From a virus: a DNA stretch of 37,561 nt. Position 1 is the stretch's first letter, and each line of letters opens with the position of its first letter. The notes under the pieces are model-generated. The model ran no database searches and was not told the DNA's origin. It saw nothing but the letters and a program-made list of their open reading frames with translations. The position numbers and the translations under genes were made by a program. Positions 7,680 through 14,307 of this stretch are shown here, piece by piece. The stretch spans positions 1-37,561 of the IMG/VR virus record IMGVR_UViG_3300036944_000431; one strand, written 5' to 3'.

Positions 7680-7841
7680 CTATTTCACCGGCTGGTACGC
7701 GATCACATCACCACCGCTTTCACCTTCCGGCCATGGCTTCCAGCGGTATGTCTTAGGATCGATGCGGCAGACTACATGACCACAGCGCAGCTTGAGGTCT
7801 ACAAAGTCATGCGGGGGTGTGGTGCCGGTGTTTTTAGGCAT
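7680..7841 (-). CDS. Small protein overlapping the helicase stop (hypothetical)
   Basis: This 53-aa protein begins MPKNTGTTPPHDFVDLKLRC and ends GGDVIAYQPVK. Its ATG lies inside the last codons of the Toprim-helicase gene (8-nt overlap), typical of coupled phage genes. A CGHVVC pattern (Cys-Gly-His...Cys) could bind metal. The function is unknown. Confidence 0.6.
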   Translation of the reverse strand: MPKNTGTTPPHDFVDLKLRCGHVVCRIDPKTYRWKPWPEGESGGDVIAYQPVK

Positions 7842-9258
7842 CGGAGATTATCTCGAACCGGCTATTCGTGAAGTCATAACAAACCGTAACTTCACCCTTT
7901 TTGCCGGGCAATCCCATGCGAACCTTGTTTACGATGATCTTGGCTTTGTTCTCGTCAAACTTAGGCCGGTGATAGGTTAAACCATAGTCCGCCTTGTTTG
8001 CCCAATTGGCCGAGCCTGAAATATCGTAAAGGCCGGGGATTTTCTTTGCGCCCTCTTGCGGCTTTGTCGGATGCGCCACGATCCAGAATGCAACGTCGTG
8101 CTGTTTAGCAAAGCGTTTGATCGCCCGAAGCGCACGGCTGATATAATCGGTTTCGGTTTCATCGCGGCGGCGCTTGTGTTCTAATTCATTCCACGGATCG
8201 AGGACAATCATCTTTGCGCCATGGCGGACAACCGCGGTTCGGCATAGGTCCAAAAACTTGTTAAGGTCCATCTCCATATCCTCGTCAACCGACTGGGATA
8301 TGATGGTCAACCGTTGCTGTAGCATGTCGTCAATGTCGGTGGTGTCCATCTTTGCCATTTCTTGCGGATTGCTTTGGGCGATGGCCAGCTTCAATCCATT
8401 GCGCAAGATCGGCTTAACGTCCGTCTCGAATGACGCCACGCAAACCGGAAAGTGGTTAATCAGCGCGTTGCCAATAATCAGGTTCATCATGGTGGACTTA
8501 CCCATATTGGCGTAGCCTGTGACGACGGTTAGCGTTCCTGGCACTACCGCAATCAAGTCTGTGATCGGCGTAATCCCGATGCTGTATGACCGCACCTCGC
8601 CCTTTTCGGGAAAGTCTGCCAGCGTGTAAAGCCCTTGGACTGGATAGGGCTTTGCCATCGCCACACATTGCGAAACGCGCTCCGGTCCATATTCCTGCAA
8701 GACTTCGTTTAAGTCCTTGCATGGGAACGGGTACTCGACAAACTTGCATCGATCAGCGCCAAGCAACGCGACTAGATCGGCGCGCAAGTAATGGCCCGCC
8801 GGATCATCATCTATCGCAAGGATAAATTCTCGAACCTCTTTCAAGTCGTCCGCGTGACGGTCTACCCATTCGTACCGCTTTGCCGTGTCAATGTCCTTAG
8901 TCGGACTTGAAGGCGCTCCGTTGGGCACACTGACCGCGTAAGGGAACCCGCACTGCATCGCCGTTATTGCGTCCCATTCGCCCTCCGTTATCACGACAGG
9001 CACTTGCCCGTTGCGAACTTGTGGTTGCTTCAGGCAATCGGCGTTCCAGAGCGACAGCGGCGCTCCGTCGTCCATCCGATGGTCCTTCTCGGATGTCAGC
9101 CGGTACTTGTGGTTCACTGCCACGCCATCCTCTAGGTACGGCACCGCCAGCCATGCCTTGCCGTTCCTGATAACCGTATCCAGCCCCAGCTTTTCGGCAA
9201 GCTGCGGATCGATCCCGCGTCCCTTGATCCAATCGGTGTGTTTCGGGTGAATTGCCAT
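7834..9258 (-). CDS. Toprim primase-DnaB-type helicase (T7 gp4B-like)
   Basis: This 474-aa replication protein has a Toprim domain with TEGEWDA (91-97) and AIDDDPAG (148-155), then a RecA-fold helicase with Walker A GYANMGKST (248-256), Walker B IVLDPWNE (351-358) and VAHPTKP (about 394-400). It should unwind the fork and make primers. The N-terminal zinc ribbon that normally precedes the Toprim is encoded just upstream in another frame (8897-9406). A strong RBS, AGGAG, lies 6 nt before ATG 9258, so this form can start on its own, like T7 gp4B. Confidence 0.93.
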   Translation of the reverse strand: MAIHPKHTDWIKGRGIDPQLAEKLGLDTVIRNGKAWLAVPYLEDGVAVNHKYRLTSEKDHRMDDGAPLSLWNADCLKQPQVRNGQVPVVITEGEWDAITAMQCGFPYAVSVPNGAPSSPTKDIDTAKRYEWVDRHADDLKEVREFILAIDDDPAGHYLRADLVALLGADRCKFVEYPFPCKDLNEVLQEYGPERVSQCVAMAKPYPVQGLYTLADFPEKGEVRSYSIGITPITDLIAVVPGTLTVVTGYANMGKSTMMNLIIGNALINHFPVCVASFETDVKPILRNGLKLAIAQSNPQEMAKMDTTDIDDMLQQRLTIISQSVDEDMEMDLNKFLDLCRTAVVRHGAKMIVLDPWNELEHKRRRDETETDYISRALRAIKRFAKQHDVAFWIVAHPTKPQEGAKKIPGLYDISGSANWANKADYGLTYHRPKFDENKAKIIVNKVRMGLPGKKGEVTVCYDFTNSRFEIISDA

Positions 9259-9406
9259 TGTCCGCTCCTGAATATCCGCAATGGTGGCAGTGCCACAATG
9301 TTGTTCCGTTATCGATCGATACGCTTAGGCATCGGTCCCGCTTGTTTTTGCGCTTGTCGCTGCACTGGGGGCAAGTGTGCTTGCCTGCCTTGCGAGGGAC
9401 TAACAT
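8897..9406 (-). CDS. Primase zinc-ribbon domain ORF, out of frame with the helicase
   Basis: Residues 1-50 hold CPQC, a basic stretch and CHHCGYSGA, the zinc ribbon of T7-type primases that reads template DNA. After that point the frame runs 119 residues antiphase through the Toprim gene with no recognisable domain. The helicase frame is +1 to this one. Either the ribbon is made as a separate short protein, a +1 (or -2) shift near 9260 fuses it to the helicase, or an indel lies here. The ATG at 9406 overlaps the end of the loader-like gene. Confidence 0.6.
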   Translation of the reverse strand: MLVPRKAGKHTCPQCSDKRKNKRDRCLSVSIDNGTTLWHCHHCGYSGADNGNSPETHRLDQGTRDRSAACRKAGAGYGYQERQGMAGGAVPRGWRGSEPQVPADIREGPSDGRRSAAVALERRLPEATTSSQRASACRDNGGRMGRNNGDAVRVPLRGQCAQRSAFKSD

Positions 9407-10065
9407 GGGCCGGTGAAGCTATCTTCGTCAGCCTCCCTCTTTGCCTTACGCAAAACCCGTTGGATGTACGGTATCGGATCGACCGCACCTTCGGCCTGTG
9501 CCGATGTTATCGCCCGCCTAACGTCAACTTCGTCAAAATCCTTGAGCCACTTGCCAATCATGCCGCCGGGATTTTTACCGCCAATGTAGGATTTAGCATT
9601 GGTCCAAAATTCAGTCCTCTTGGACGCAACCGCGTCACTAGCTTTAGCTAGTGTATTATCTGTCTCTGTCTCTGTCTCTGGTGCGTTCCGCTGCGTTCCG
9701 CTGCGTTCCGTTGCGTTCCGTTGCCGCTCTTTCCATTCCTGTTTGCGTTGGAACGCAGTGCTATCTTCCCGTTTTGGTTGCCTTTTTTCCCAACCGGTCA
9801 ATTTGCCATCGTCATCAATGACCTTGCCGCGCATTGCATCCATGATAGCGGCAACATCGGCCTCTTGCAGGTCAAGAGCGCTAGCAACATCATCGCAATC
9901 AAAGTTTTTGAGTTTTCCGCGTTCCGCTGCGTTCCCGCTTGCGTTGCAAATGACGAAGTTAAAAACGGCGATAACGTCGCCCACCCTCTGCCCGCTCTTG
10001 CGTGCAATAGTCCGCCATTTTGGATCGGTTGGCATGTCGTGCCAGAGGCGTACCCAATCGGTCAT
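9400..10065 (-). CDS. Replication protein, helicase-loader/O-like
   Basis: This 221-aa protein has an N-terminal winged-helix-like region (DWVRLWHDMPTDPKWRTIA, then RVGDVIAVFNFVI, about residues 1-90), a repetitive hydrophilic linker (about 100-140, RNATERSGTQRNAPETETET) and a C-terminal helical part (GGMIGKWLKDFDEVDVRRAI) like replisome organiser or DnaT-type proteins. The linker is encoded by iteron-like tandem repeats. Lambda's origin likewise lies inside gene O. It is directly upstream of the primase zinc ribbon and helicase. Confidence 0.75.
   Translation of the reverse strand: MTDWVRLWHDMPTDPKWRTIARKSGQRVGDVIAVFNFVICNASGNAAERGKLKNFDCDDVASALDLQEADVAAIMDAMRGKVIDDDGKLTGWEKRQPKREDSTAFQRKQEWKERQRNATERSGTQRNAPETETETDNTLAKASDAVASKRTEFWTNAKSYIGGKNPGGMIGKWLKDFDEVDVRRAITSAQAEGAVDPIPYIQRVLRKAKREADEDSFTGPC
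9659..9757. repeat. Tandem 10-bp iteron-like repeats: candidate replication origin
   Basis: Plus-strand units at 9681, 9691, 9701 and 9711 each contain TGCGTTCCG in exact 10-bp phase. They follow a CTGTCT hexamer repeat (about 9660-9680). The palindrome TGCGTTGGAACGCA lies at 9744-9757. Two more related copies are at 9917-9936. The repeats lie in the linker region of the loader-like gene, where lambdoid origins sit. One turn of helix per unit suits cooperative protein binding. Confidence 0.6.
9917..9936. repeat. Second cluster of the TGCGTTCC repeat
   Basis: CCGCGTTCCG is followed by CTGCGTTCCC, two imperfect units of the 10-bp repeat seen at 9681-9720, about 200 bp away in the same gene. 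TTGCGTTGC follows. This supports a repeated binding site rather than chance codon repetition. Confidence 0.45.
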
Positions 10066-10274
10066 TCTGACACCTCAAACGCACGAATAAACCACACCCA
10101 TGCACTCGCTTTAAAGCTGTTCCAAAGCGGTATTTTGAGCAAATCAGGGCAGTCTATTTCGGCGCGCTTCATGGCGGCATAGACCAGATACGCGCTATCA
10201 GCGATAGCGGCATCGCATGTTATGACACGCAACGCCTTGCGCGTGACGCAACTATCCTGTAAATGGGTATTCAT
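10062..10274 (-). CDS. Small hypothetical protein
   Basis: This 70-aa protein follows a strong RBS (AAGGAG 10 nt before ATG 10274) and ends in a 4-nt overlap with the loader-like gene. It contains IADSAYLVYAAMKRAEIDC and LWNSFKASAWVWFIRAFEVS. There is no clear domain. It is probably cytoplasmic and accessory to replication by position. Confidence 0.65.
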   Translation of the reverse strand: MNTHLQDSCVTRKALRVITCDAAIADSAYLVYAAMKRAEIDCPDLLKIPLWNSFKASAWVWFIRAFEVSE

Positions 10275-10343
10275 CTGGCAAATCTCCTTGCCGGTTGACT
10301 TTGTCCGGGTAGAGCGCCGTTGCCATGTCGCTCCCCGGACTTT

Positions 10344-10520
10344 TCATTTAGCACTATCACCGTTCGGATGCAACGCTGCCTCGACGTTAGCCCAATACCT
10401 TGCCCGCCTCTCAGCGGTAAACTGGGCAAGCATGTTATGCCTGTATGTGGGATTAGGCCGGAGGGAGCGCTCCAATGCTCGGCGGGCTAGGTAGCGTTTG
10501 ATTGCGCGGATCATATCCAT
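10344..10520 (-). CDS. Small basic protein (hypothetical)
   Basis: This 58-aa protein, MDMIRAIKRYLARRALERSL and on, is strongly basic at the N-terminus, with Arg and Lys in a likely helix. The start at 10520 is chosen because AAGGA lies 6 nt upstream; an ATG at 10526 sits directly against the RBS. It overlaps the end of the VRR-NUC gene. Possible DNA binding is inferred only from charge. The 70-nt gap downstream holds only a possible 24-codon reading frame. Confidence 0.55.
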   Translation of the reverse strand: MDMIRAIKRYLARRALERSLRPNPTYRHNMLAQFTAERRARYWANVEAALHPNGDSAK

Positions 10521-10858
10521 CCCCATTCCTTGAGAGTATCGGTAACATCATCGATCGATCGGCACACCGCATAGCGATGCCCAAACTCGGTAAGCCATCG
10601 CTGGCATTCCTTTTGGCTGGCCTGCTGGTAATTGCCTTCGCACTTGACCTCGATAAAGCCTACGCGCCCACCCTTGGCGAACAGGATTAAATCCGGAAAG
10701 CCTGGAGTAAGACCGTCGCGCTTTAAGCTGGCCATTTGCCTCGCGCGTTGTTCCGCACCGCCTGCCAAGACAGACCCGTTCGGAACTGCCACGGATCGAA
10801 AGCCAAGCTTGCCGATGTAGTCGCGTAGCTGGCGCTGTAGGATAGTCTCCGGTCTCAC
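10511..10858 (-). CDS. VRR-NUC domain endonuclease
   Basis: This 115-aa stand-alone PD-(D/E)XK nuclease of the VRR-NUC family has PGFPDLIL with D56, then GFIEVKCEG with E70 and K72, followed by QKECQRWLTEFGHRYAVCRS. Small phage members cut branched or junction DNA and sit with recombination or replication genes, as here. The ATG overlaps the stop of the upstream HTH gene by 4 nt. Confidence 0.92.
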   Translation of the reverse strand: MRPETILQRQLRDYIGKLGFRSVAVPNGSVLAGGAEQRARQMASLKRDGLTPGFPDLILFAKGGRVGFIEVKCEGNYQQASQKECQRWLTEFGHRYAVCRSIDDVTDTLKEWGWI

Positions 10859-11016
10859 CGCGACAGATACTCGCGCAACACGTCCAAAGTGCTTTCACGC
10901 GGCGGGTTATGTCCCTTGCGGAAACGGACCAGTGTATTGTGGTGAATGCCAGTTGCATCAGCTACGCGCCGGAGGTTGCGGTCGTTCAATGCGTTGCGAA
11001 TTTGATCTTCGTCCAT
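10855..11016 (-). CDS. Small HTH regulator at the divergent promoter
   Basis: This 53-aa protein (MDEDQIRNALNDRNLRRVAD and on) is a single HTH with RRVADATGIHHNTLVRFRKG, then ESTLDVLREYLSR. A longer reading frame starting at 11109 would run through the divergent promoter and into the next gene, so the ATG at 11016 is preferred. It is the first gene of the leftward operon and is divergent from the ERF operon. It probably binds the inverted repeat between them, acting like Cro. Confidence 0.82.
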   Translation of the reverse strand: MDEDQIRNALNDRNLRRVADATGIHHNTLVRFRKGHNPPRESTLDVLREYLSR

Positions 11017-11019
11017 GTG

Positions 11020-11092
11020 TTTTTCCGTATTCGATGTTGACTGCGCAACCATTAGCGCGTAATTAGGGTTGTGGCAACGGAGTACGGAAAAA
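11020..11092. promoter_or_regulatory. Divergent regulatory region with 10-bp inverted repeat
   Basis: TTTTTCCGTA (11020-11029) and TACGGAAAAA (11083-11092) are perfect inverted copies, each ending next to one of the two divergent start codons. The copies may serve as paired operators and also form part of both leaders. A rightward promoter lies between them, and a weaker leftward one (TTGCCA-17-TAATGG) is also possible. Confidence 0.65.
11037..11065 (+). promoter_or_regulatory. Promoter of the ERF/SSB recombination operon
   Basis: TTGACT (11037-11042), 17-bp spacer, TAATTA (11060-11065). The spacing is ideal and both boxes are good. The start would fall near 11072, about 20 nt before the ERF ATG. 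Confidence 0.65.
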
Positions 11093-11800
11093 ATGACTGA
11101 AACACCCAAACTAACGAACGTCTACGCCAAGATTGCAGCGGTGCAGTCCGAACTGGCAAAGGTTGGCATCTCAAAATCGCGCCGCAATCAGCAAGGCAGC
11201 GGTTACAATTTTCGCGGCATCGACGAGGTGTATAACACCCTATCGCCTATCATGGCAGAGCAAGGGCTTTGCATCCTGCCGCGCATTCTTGGACGGACGC
11301 TGGTAGAGCGCAGCGCAAAATCAGGCGGGACGTTGTTTTATGTCGTGGTCGAGGCTGAATTTGACTTTGTGAGCGCCGATGATGGCAGTACTCACACCGT
11401 GCGCACGTTTGGCGAAGCAATGGATAGCGGCGACAAAGCCACTAACAAGGCTATGTCAGCAGCTTACAAATACGCGGCTTTGATGACGTTCGCCATTCCA
11501 ACCGAAGGCGATAACGATGCGGACGCGACAACGCATGAGGTTGCACCCGCCAAGCCCGCACAACAACGCCAGCAAGCCAAGCCAGCCGAAGCGCTAACAG
11601 ACGCGCAATGGATGATCATCAGCGACTTGATCAGCCAGACTAATACGGATGCCAAGGCGTTTTGCGACCACTACAAAATCAAGAGCGTCAAGGAATTGCC
11701 AGTCACCGCATTCGATCAGGCGCGCAAGCAATTGAACGGCAAGCTGGCCAAGATTGCAGCGGAAATTGAGGCCGCAAAATCAAACGACATTCAGTTTTAA
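11093..11800 (+). CDS. ERF-family single-strand annealing recombinase
   Basis: This 235-aa protein has the ERF core: YAKIAAVQSELAKVGISKS, YNFRGIDEVYNTLSPIMAEQ, then GEAMDSGDKATNKAMSAAYK, which is highly typical of P22 Erf. ERF anneals complementary single strands and circularises or repairs phage DNA. A Pro/Gln-rich linker leads to a small C-terminal domain (about 160-235). ATG 11093 is chosen over a TTG at 11069, which lies within the likely leader. SSB, VRR-NUC and GapR-like genes nearby form the recombination set. Confidence 0.93.
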   Translation: MTETPKLTNVYAKIAAVQSELAKVGISKSRRNQQGSGYNFRGIDEVYNTLSPIMAEQGLCILPRILGRTLVERSAKSGGTLFYVVVEAEFDFVSADDGSTHTVRTFGEAMDSGDKATNKAMSAAYKYAALMTFAIPTEGDNDADATTHEVAPAKPAQQRQQAKPAEALTDAQWMIISDLISQTNTDAKAFCDHYKIKSVKELPVTAFDQARKQLNGKLAKIAAEIEAAKSNDIQF

Positions 11801-11810
11801 GGGGTAAGCC

Positions 11811-12776
11811 ATGATCTATAAATCAAGCAGTGGCGACAAAGAGATTGCCACAATGCCGCTTTCATATGCCTTGAACGCCTTGCGCAAACTTGAACGCACC
11901 GAACCGGAGCGCGTTGATGAGATTGCAGCACTCAAGGCGCACACTGACAAGCTATCGGCTGAAAACACGGAAAAGGCACTGGCTGGCGAAGCGCGCGAAC
12001 CTGTCATGGGTGACAACGGCGGGCCTCCGATTGATGATCCCAAGCCAGAGGGCCGCGAAGCTATCGAAATCCACGTTGACGACCTTTTGACCGAGGCCGG
12101 TAACTGGGCCGATGGTGTGGCGCTTGAACGCCAAGAACAAGCTGACGCGGTAGGCAAATTGCAACGCATGTTGCAGGAAGCCGCAAAGATGGTGGATGAA
12201 CGCGCTGCGGTCGAAAAGAAGCCCCTTCAGGACGCCGTTGCAAAGATTGGCGACTGGCAGAACGGCTATACTGCCAAGGGCCTTAAAAAGACGCCTGACG
12301 GCAAACTAACCAAAGCCATTCTTGCGACCAGCAATCTAACCACTGGCTGGCTTAGGAAGCAGGAATCCGAACGCAAGGCCCTTGCTGACAAGCTGGCGCT
12401 GGAAGCAGCCAAGGCCGCACAAGATGCCATTGCGCAGCGCCAAGAGGCTAAGGCATCAACTGATATCGAAGTCATGGACAAGGCTGAGGATGCGCTCGCA
12501 GCGGCAAAGGCTTTGATCGCACAAGCGGATGGCGCGGCAAAGGAAAAGGTCAAGGCCGTGGCTGGCGATGGTTATCGCGCCATTACGCTACGGTCTATTT
12601 GGGATGCCGAAGTTACAAACTACGCGCATGCCTATGCGCATTACAAAACCAATCCCGAATTTATGGAAGAGTTTTTCGCGCTCATTCGCAAGTATGCGGA
12701 TCGCGATGCAAAACACGAAGCAAGCCGCCGGACTATTCCAGGCGTACTATGGCACGAACGAAAGGTAGCCCAATAA
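11811..12776 (+). CDS. Coiled-coil protein of the recombination operon (hypothetical)
   Basis: This 321-aa, highly charged, Ala/Lys/Glu-rich protein has a GDNGGPP linker near residue 70 and long predicted coiled coils (about 100-150 and 190-260), followed by a more ordered C-terminus (ITLRSIWDAEVTNYAHAYAH). Proteins of this kind often lie between ERF and SSB in phages of alphaproteobacteria. It may bridge or regulate recombinase and SSB. The RBS AAGGGG is well placed. The function is not established. Confidence 0.8.
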   Translation: MIYKSSSGDKEIATMPLSYALNALRKLERTEPERVDEIAALKAHTDKLSAENTEKALAGEAREPVMGDNGGPPIDDPKPEGREAIEIHVDDLLTEAGNWADGVALERQEQADAVGKLQRMLQEAAKMVDERAAVEKKPLQDAVAKIGDWQNGYTAKGLKKTPDGKLTKAILATSNLTTGWLRKQESERKALADKLALEAAKAAQDAIAQRQEAKASTDIEVMDKAEDALAAAKALIAQADGAAKEKVKAVAGDGYRAITLRSIWDAEVTNYAHAYAHYKTNPEFMEEFFALIRKYADRDAKHEASRRTIPGVLWHERKVAQ

Positions 12777-12777
12777 C

Positions 12778-13170
12778 ATGCTTATCGTCACACTGGCCGG
12801 CAACATCGGCAAAGACGCTCAATTCAAGCAAACGCAAAGCGGTACGGATATTTGCAGCTTTGGCGTTGGCGTTACCGTTGGATACGGGGAGAACAAGTCA
12901 ACCGTATGGGTAGACGTAACCAAATGGGGCAAGGGCGCTCAGGGTCTTGCCAATATATTACGCAAAGGCAGTCGGGTTACGGTATCCGGCGAACTGTCCA
13001 CGCGGGAGCACAACGGCAAGACATACCTGCAATGTCGCGCGGATCATGTGACAATTATGGGCACACCTAATAGCGGACAATCGCAGCGGCGCGATGATGA
13101 CCGCGAAGAAACGACCGGCCAAGTTGGCGGTGGCGGATATGATGATTTGTCCGATGAGATTCGATTTTAG
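12778..13170 (+). CDS. ssb: Single-stranded DNA-binding protein
   Basis: This 130-aa OB-fold SSB reads MLIVTLAGNIGKDAQFKQTQ, later VWVDVTKWGKGAQGLANILR and KGSRVTVSGELSTREHNGKT. After a Gly/Asp-rich linker the C-terminus ends YDDLSDEIRF, an acidic tip with terminal Phe like the DDDIPF partner-binding tail of bacterial SSB. It coats single strands for replication and ERF recombination. Two bases separate it from the upstream gene. Confidence 0.94.
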   Translation: MLIVTLAGNIGKDAQFKQTQSGTDICSFGVGVTVGYGENKSTVWVDVTKWGKGAQGLANILRKGSRVTVSGELSTREHNGKTYLQCRADHVTIMGTPNSGQSQRRDDDREETTGQVGGGGYDDLSDEIRF

Positions 13171-13179
13171 GGGGCAATC

Positions 13180-13386
13180 ATGCAAATAAGTTTCAGAGCA
13201 AACCTTGAAACCGGCGAGGCGGAAATAAGCAAACCAACGCTTGATCGCCTTGCCACCCTATGGCCATTGATGCGCGCGGATCTTCTCAAAGATGTCGTTT
13301 ACGATGCGATGCGGGAATATAACGCCGCGCTTGTCGCAATGCGCGATGAATTTGAAGAAGTCCGCGACAAGAGGAAAATACCATGA
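13180..13386 (+). CDS. Small hypothetical protein
   Basis: This 68-aa protein, [20 protein letters not shown] and on, is mostly helical and acidic to mixed in charge. Its stop overlaps the start of the GapR-like gene by 4 nt. No recognised domain. It lies in the recombination operon between SSB and GapR-like. Confidence 0.7.
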   Translation: MQISFRANLETGEAEISKPTLDRLATLWPLMRADLLKDVVYDAMREYNAALVAMRDEFEEVRDKRKIP

Positions 13387-13610
13387 GTGACGACCGCCTA
13401 AGATTGCTAATTGAGCGTATAGAACGCCTTGAGGAAGAAAAGAAAGGCATCGGTGACGACATCAAGGATGTTTACAACGAGGCTAAGATGACCGGCTATG
13501 ATAGCAAAATCTTGCGCGCCGTTATCCGCCTTCGCAAAATGAAGCCAGACGACCGCAAGGAATTTGAAGCGGTTCTCGAAACCTATATGAACGCCTTGGG
13601 GATGTCATAA
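13383..13610 (+). CDS. GapR-like (DUF2312) DNA-binding protein
   Basis: This 75-aa protein has [20 protein letters not shown], then [20 protein letters not shown] and KMKPDDRKE, the hallmark of DUF2312/GapR. In Caulobacter GapR is a nucleoid protein that encircles overtwisted DNA and stimulates gyrase and topoisomerase IV. A phage copy could ease supercoiling during phage replication or compete with host GapR. The N-terminal extension of the bacterial protein is short here, but the coiled-coil and C-terminal helices are kept. It also points to an alphaproteobacterial host. Confidence 0.9.
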   Translation: MSDDRLRLLIERIERLEEEKKGIGDDIKDVYNEAKMTGYDSKILRAVIRLRKMKPDDRKEFEAVLETYMNALGMS

Positions 13611-13611
13611 C

Positions 13612-13740
13612 ATGCTGCCACCGCGCCTAGCAAAGAAGCCCAAGCGCGAAAGCCGGTGGCGCTCGCAAAAGCATTGCAACTTCGTTCGGAGCCACGCCTG
13701 TTCGGTTTGTGGCTCCGATGTTGCGATAGAGGTTGTATAA
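13612..13740 (+). pseudogene. Truncated HNH/DUF968-like nuclease fragment
   Basis: This reading frame encodes 42 residues, MLPPRLAKKPKRESRWRSQK then HCNFVRSHACSVCGSDVAIEV, and stops. The end matches the start of Ref/DUF968-type HNH nucleases at their first CxxC, where an AHVR-like stretch should follow. The sequence turns abruptly AT-rich at the stop and runs into the HNH-AP2 gene. A second intact protein with a parallel segment (SHMAYVASLPCLVCG) follows that gene. It looks like the 5' stump of a gene hit by a homing endonuclease. Confidence 0.6.
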
Positions 13741-13760
13741 ATTCATTGAGTGTGTATAAT
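13733..13760 (+). promoter_or_regulatory. Own promoter of the HNH-AP2 gene
   Basis: TTGTAT (13733-13738), 16-bp spacer, perfect TATAAT (13755-13760). The ATG is 7 nt after the -10, so the transcript would be essentially leaderless. TGTGTA-taattt-TACACA (13751-13768) forms a palindrome over the -10. Confidence 0.5.
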
Positions 13761-13767
13761 TTTACAC

Positions 13768-14307
13768 ATGAGATACAATCATTCAATTGAGCCAAGCATT
13801 TTACGGGAATTGATTTCGTATAATGCTGATACTGGAATTTTAACTTGGAATGAAAGGGTTGAAAAACACTTTCCAAACCGGCGGGCATGGAAAATTTGGA
13901 ATACACGATATGCTGGTAAGCCTGCATTTTGCAGAATTAGAGGTTACCTTCGTATTCGCGTAACTGGGCAAGCGCTTTTTGCACATAGAGTAGCTTGGGC
14001 TATTTATCATGGTCGCTGGCCCATCGACCAACTAGATCACATAAATGGCATAACAGACGACAATCGCATACAGAATCTACGAGAAGTTAATAATGCCGAA
14101 AATAGTAGAAATTCAAAAAAGCCCGCACATAATAAGAGTGGTCGCATTGGTGTTAATTATTTGAAAAAGAATAAGAAATGGCGTGCGGAAATTGGATACG
14201 AAGGAAGTAATTTTCATTTAGGAAGTTTTGACACATTTGAGGCGGCGTGTGCTGCTAGAGAATGGGCTGAAAAACAATTGGGGTTTTCAGAAAACCATGG
14301 GCGCTAA
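13768..14307 (+). CDS. HNH homing endonuclease with AP2 domain
   Basis: This 179-aa protein begins MRYNHSIEPSILRELISYNA and has an HNH core with AHRVAW (about 72-77), LDHINGITDDNRIQNLR (about 89-105), then an AP2 DNA-binding domain from SGRIGVN to EWAEKQLG (about 124-172). It is clearly more AT-rich than its neighbours, a sign of transfer. It separates the 42-residue HNH stump from the next HNH-type gene. It is a free-standing selfish endonuclease gene, and no group I intron sequence is evident. Confidence 0.93.
   Translation: MRYNHSIEPSILRELISYNADTGILTWNERVEKHFPNRRAWKIWNTRYAGKPAFCRIRGYLRIRVTGQALFAHRVAWAIYHGRWPIDQLDHINGITDDNRIQNLREVNNAENSRNSKKPAHNKSGRIGVNYLKKNKKWRAEIGYEGSNFHLGSFDTFEAACAAREWAEKQLGFSENHGR

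Noticed and set aside
9659-9757. CRISPR array
   Set aside because: Units are 10 bp in direct tandem without spacers and lie within a coding sequence. No repeat-spacer pattern occurs anywhere in the window.
10255-10328. A 24-codon frame between the 58-aa and 70-aa genes
   Set aside because: It overlaps the RBS and start of the 70-aa gene and has no supporting feature of its own.
11017-11109. N-terminal extension of the 53-aa HTH protein to 11109
   Set aside because: It would cross the ERF promoter, the inverted repeat and the ERF start codon. The shorter form starts at an ATG next to GGAAAAA and begins directly at the HTH fold.
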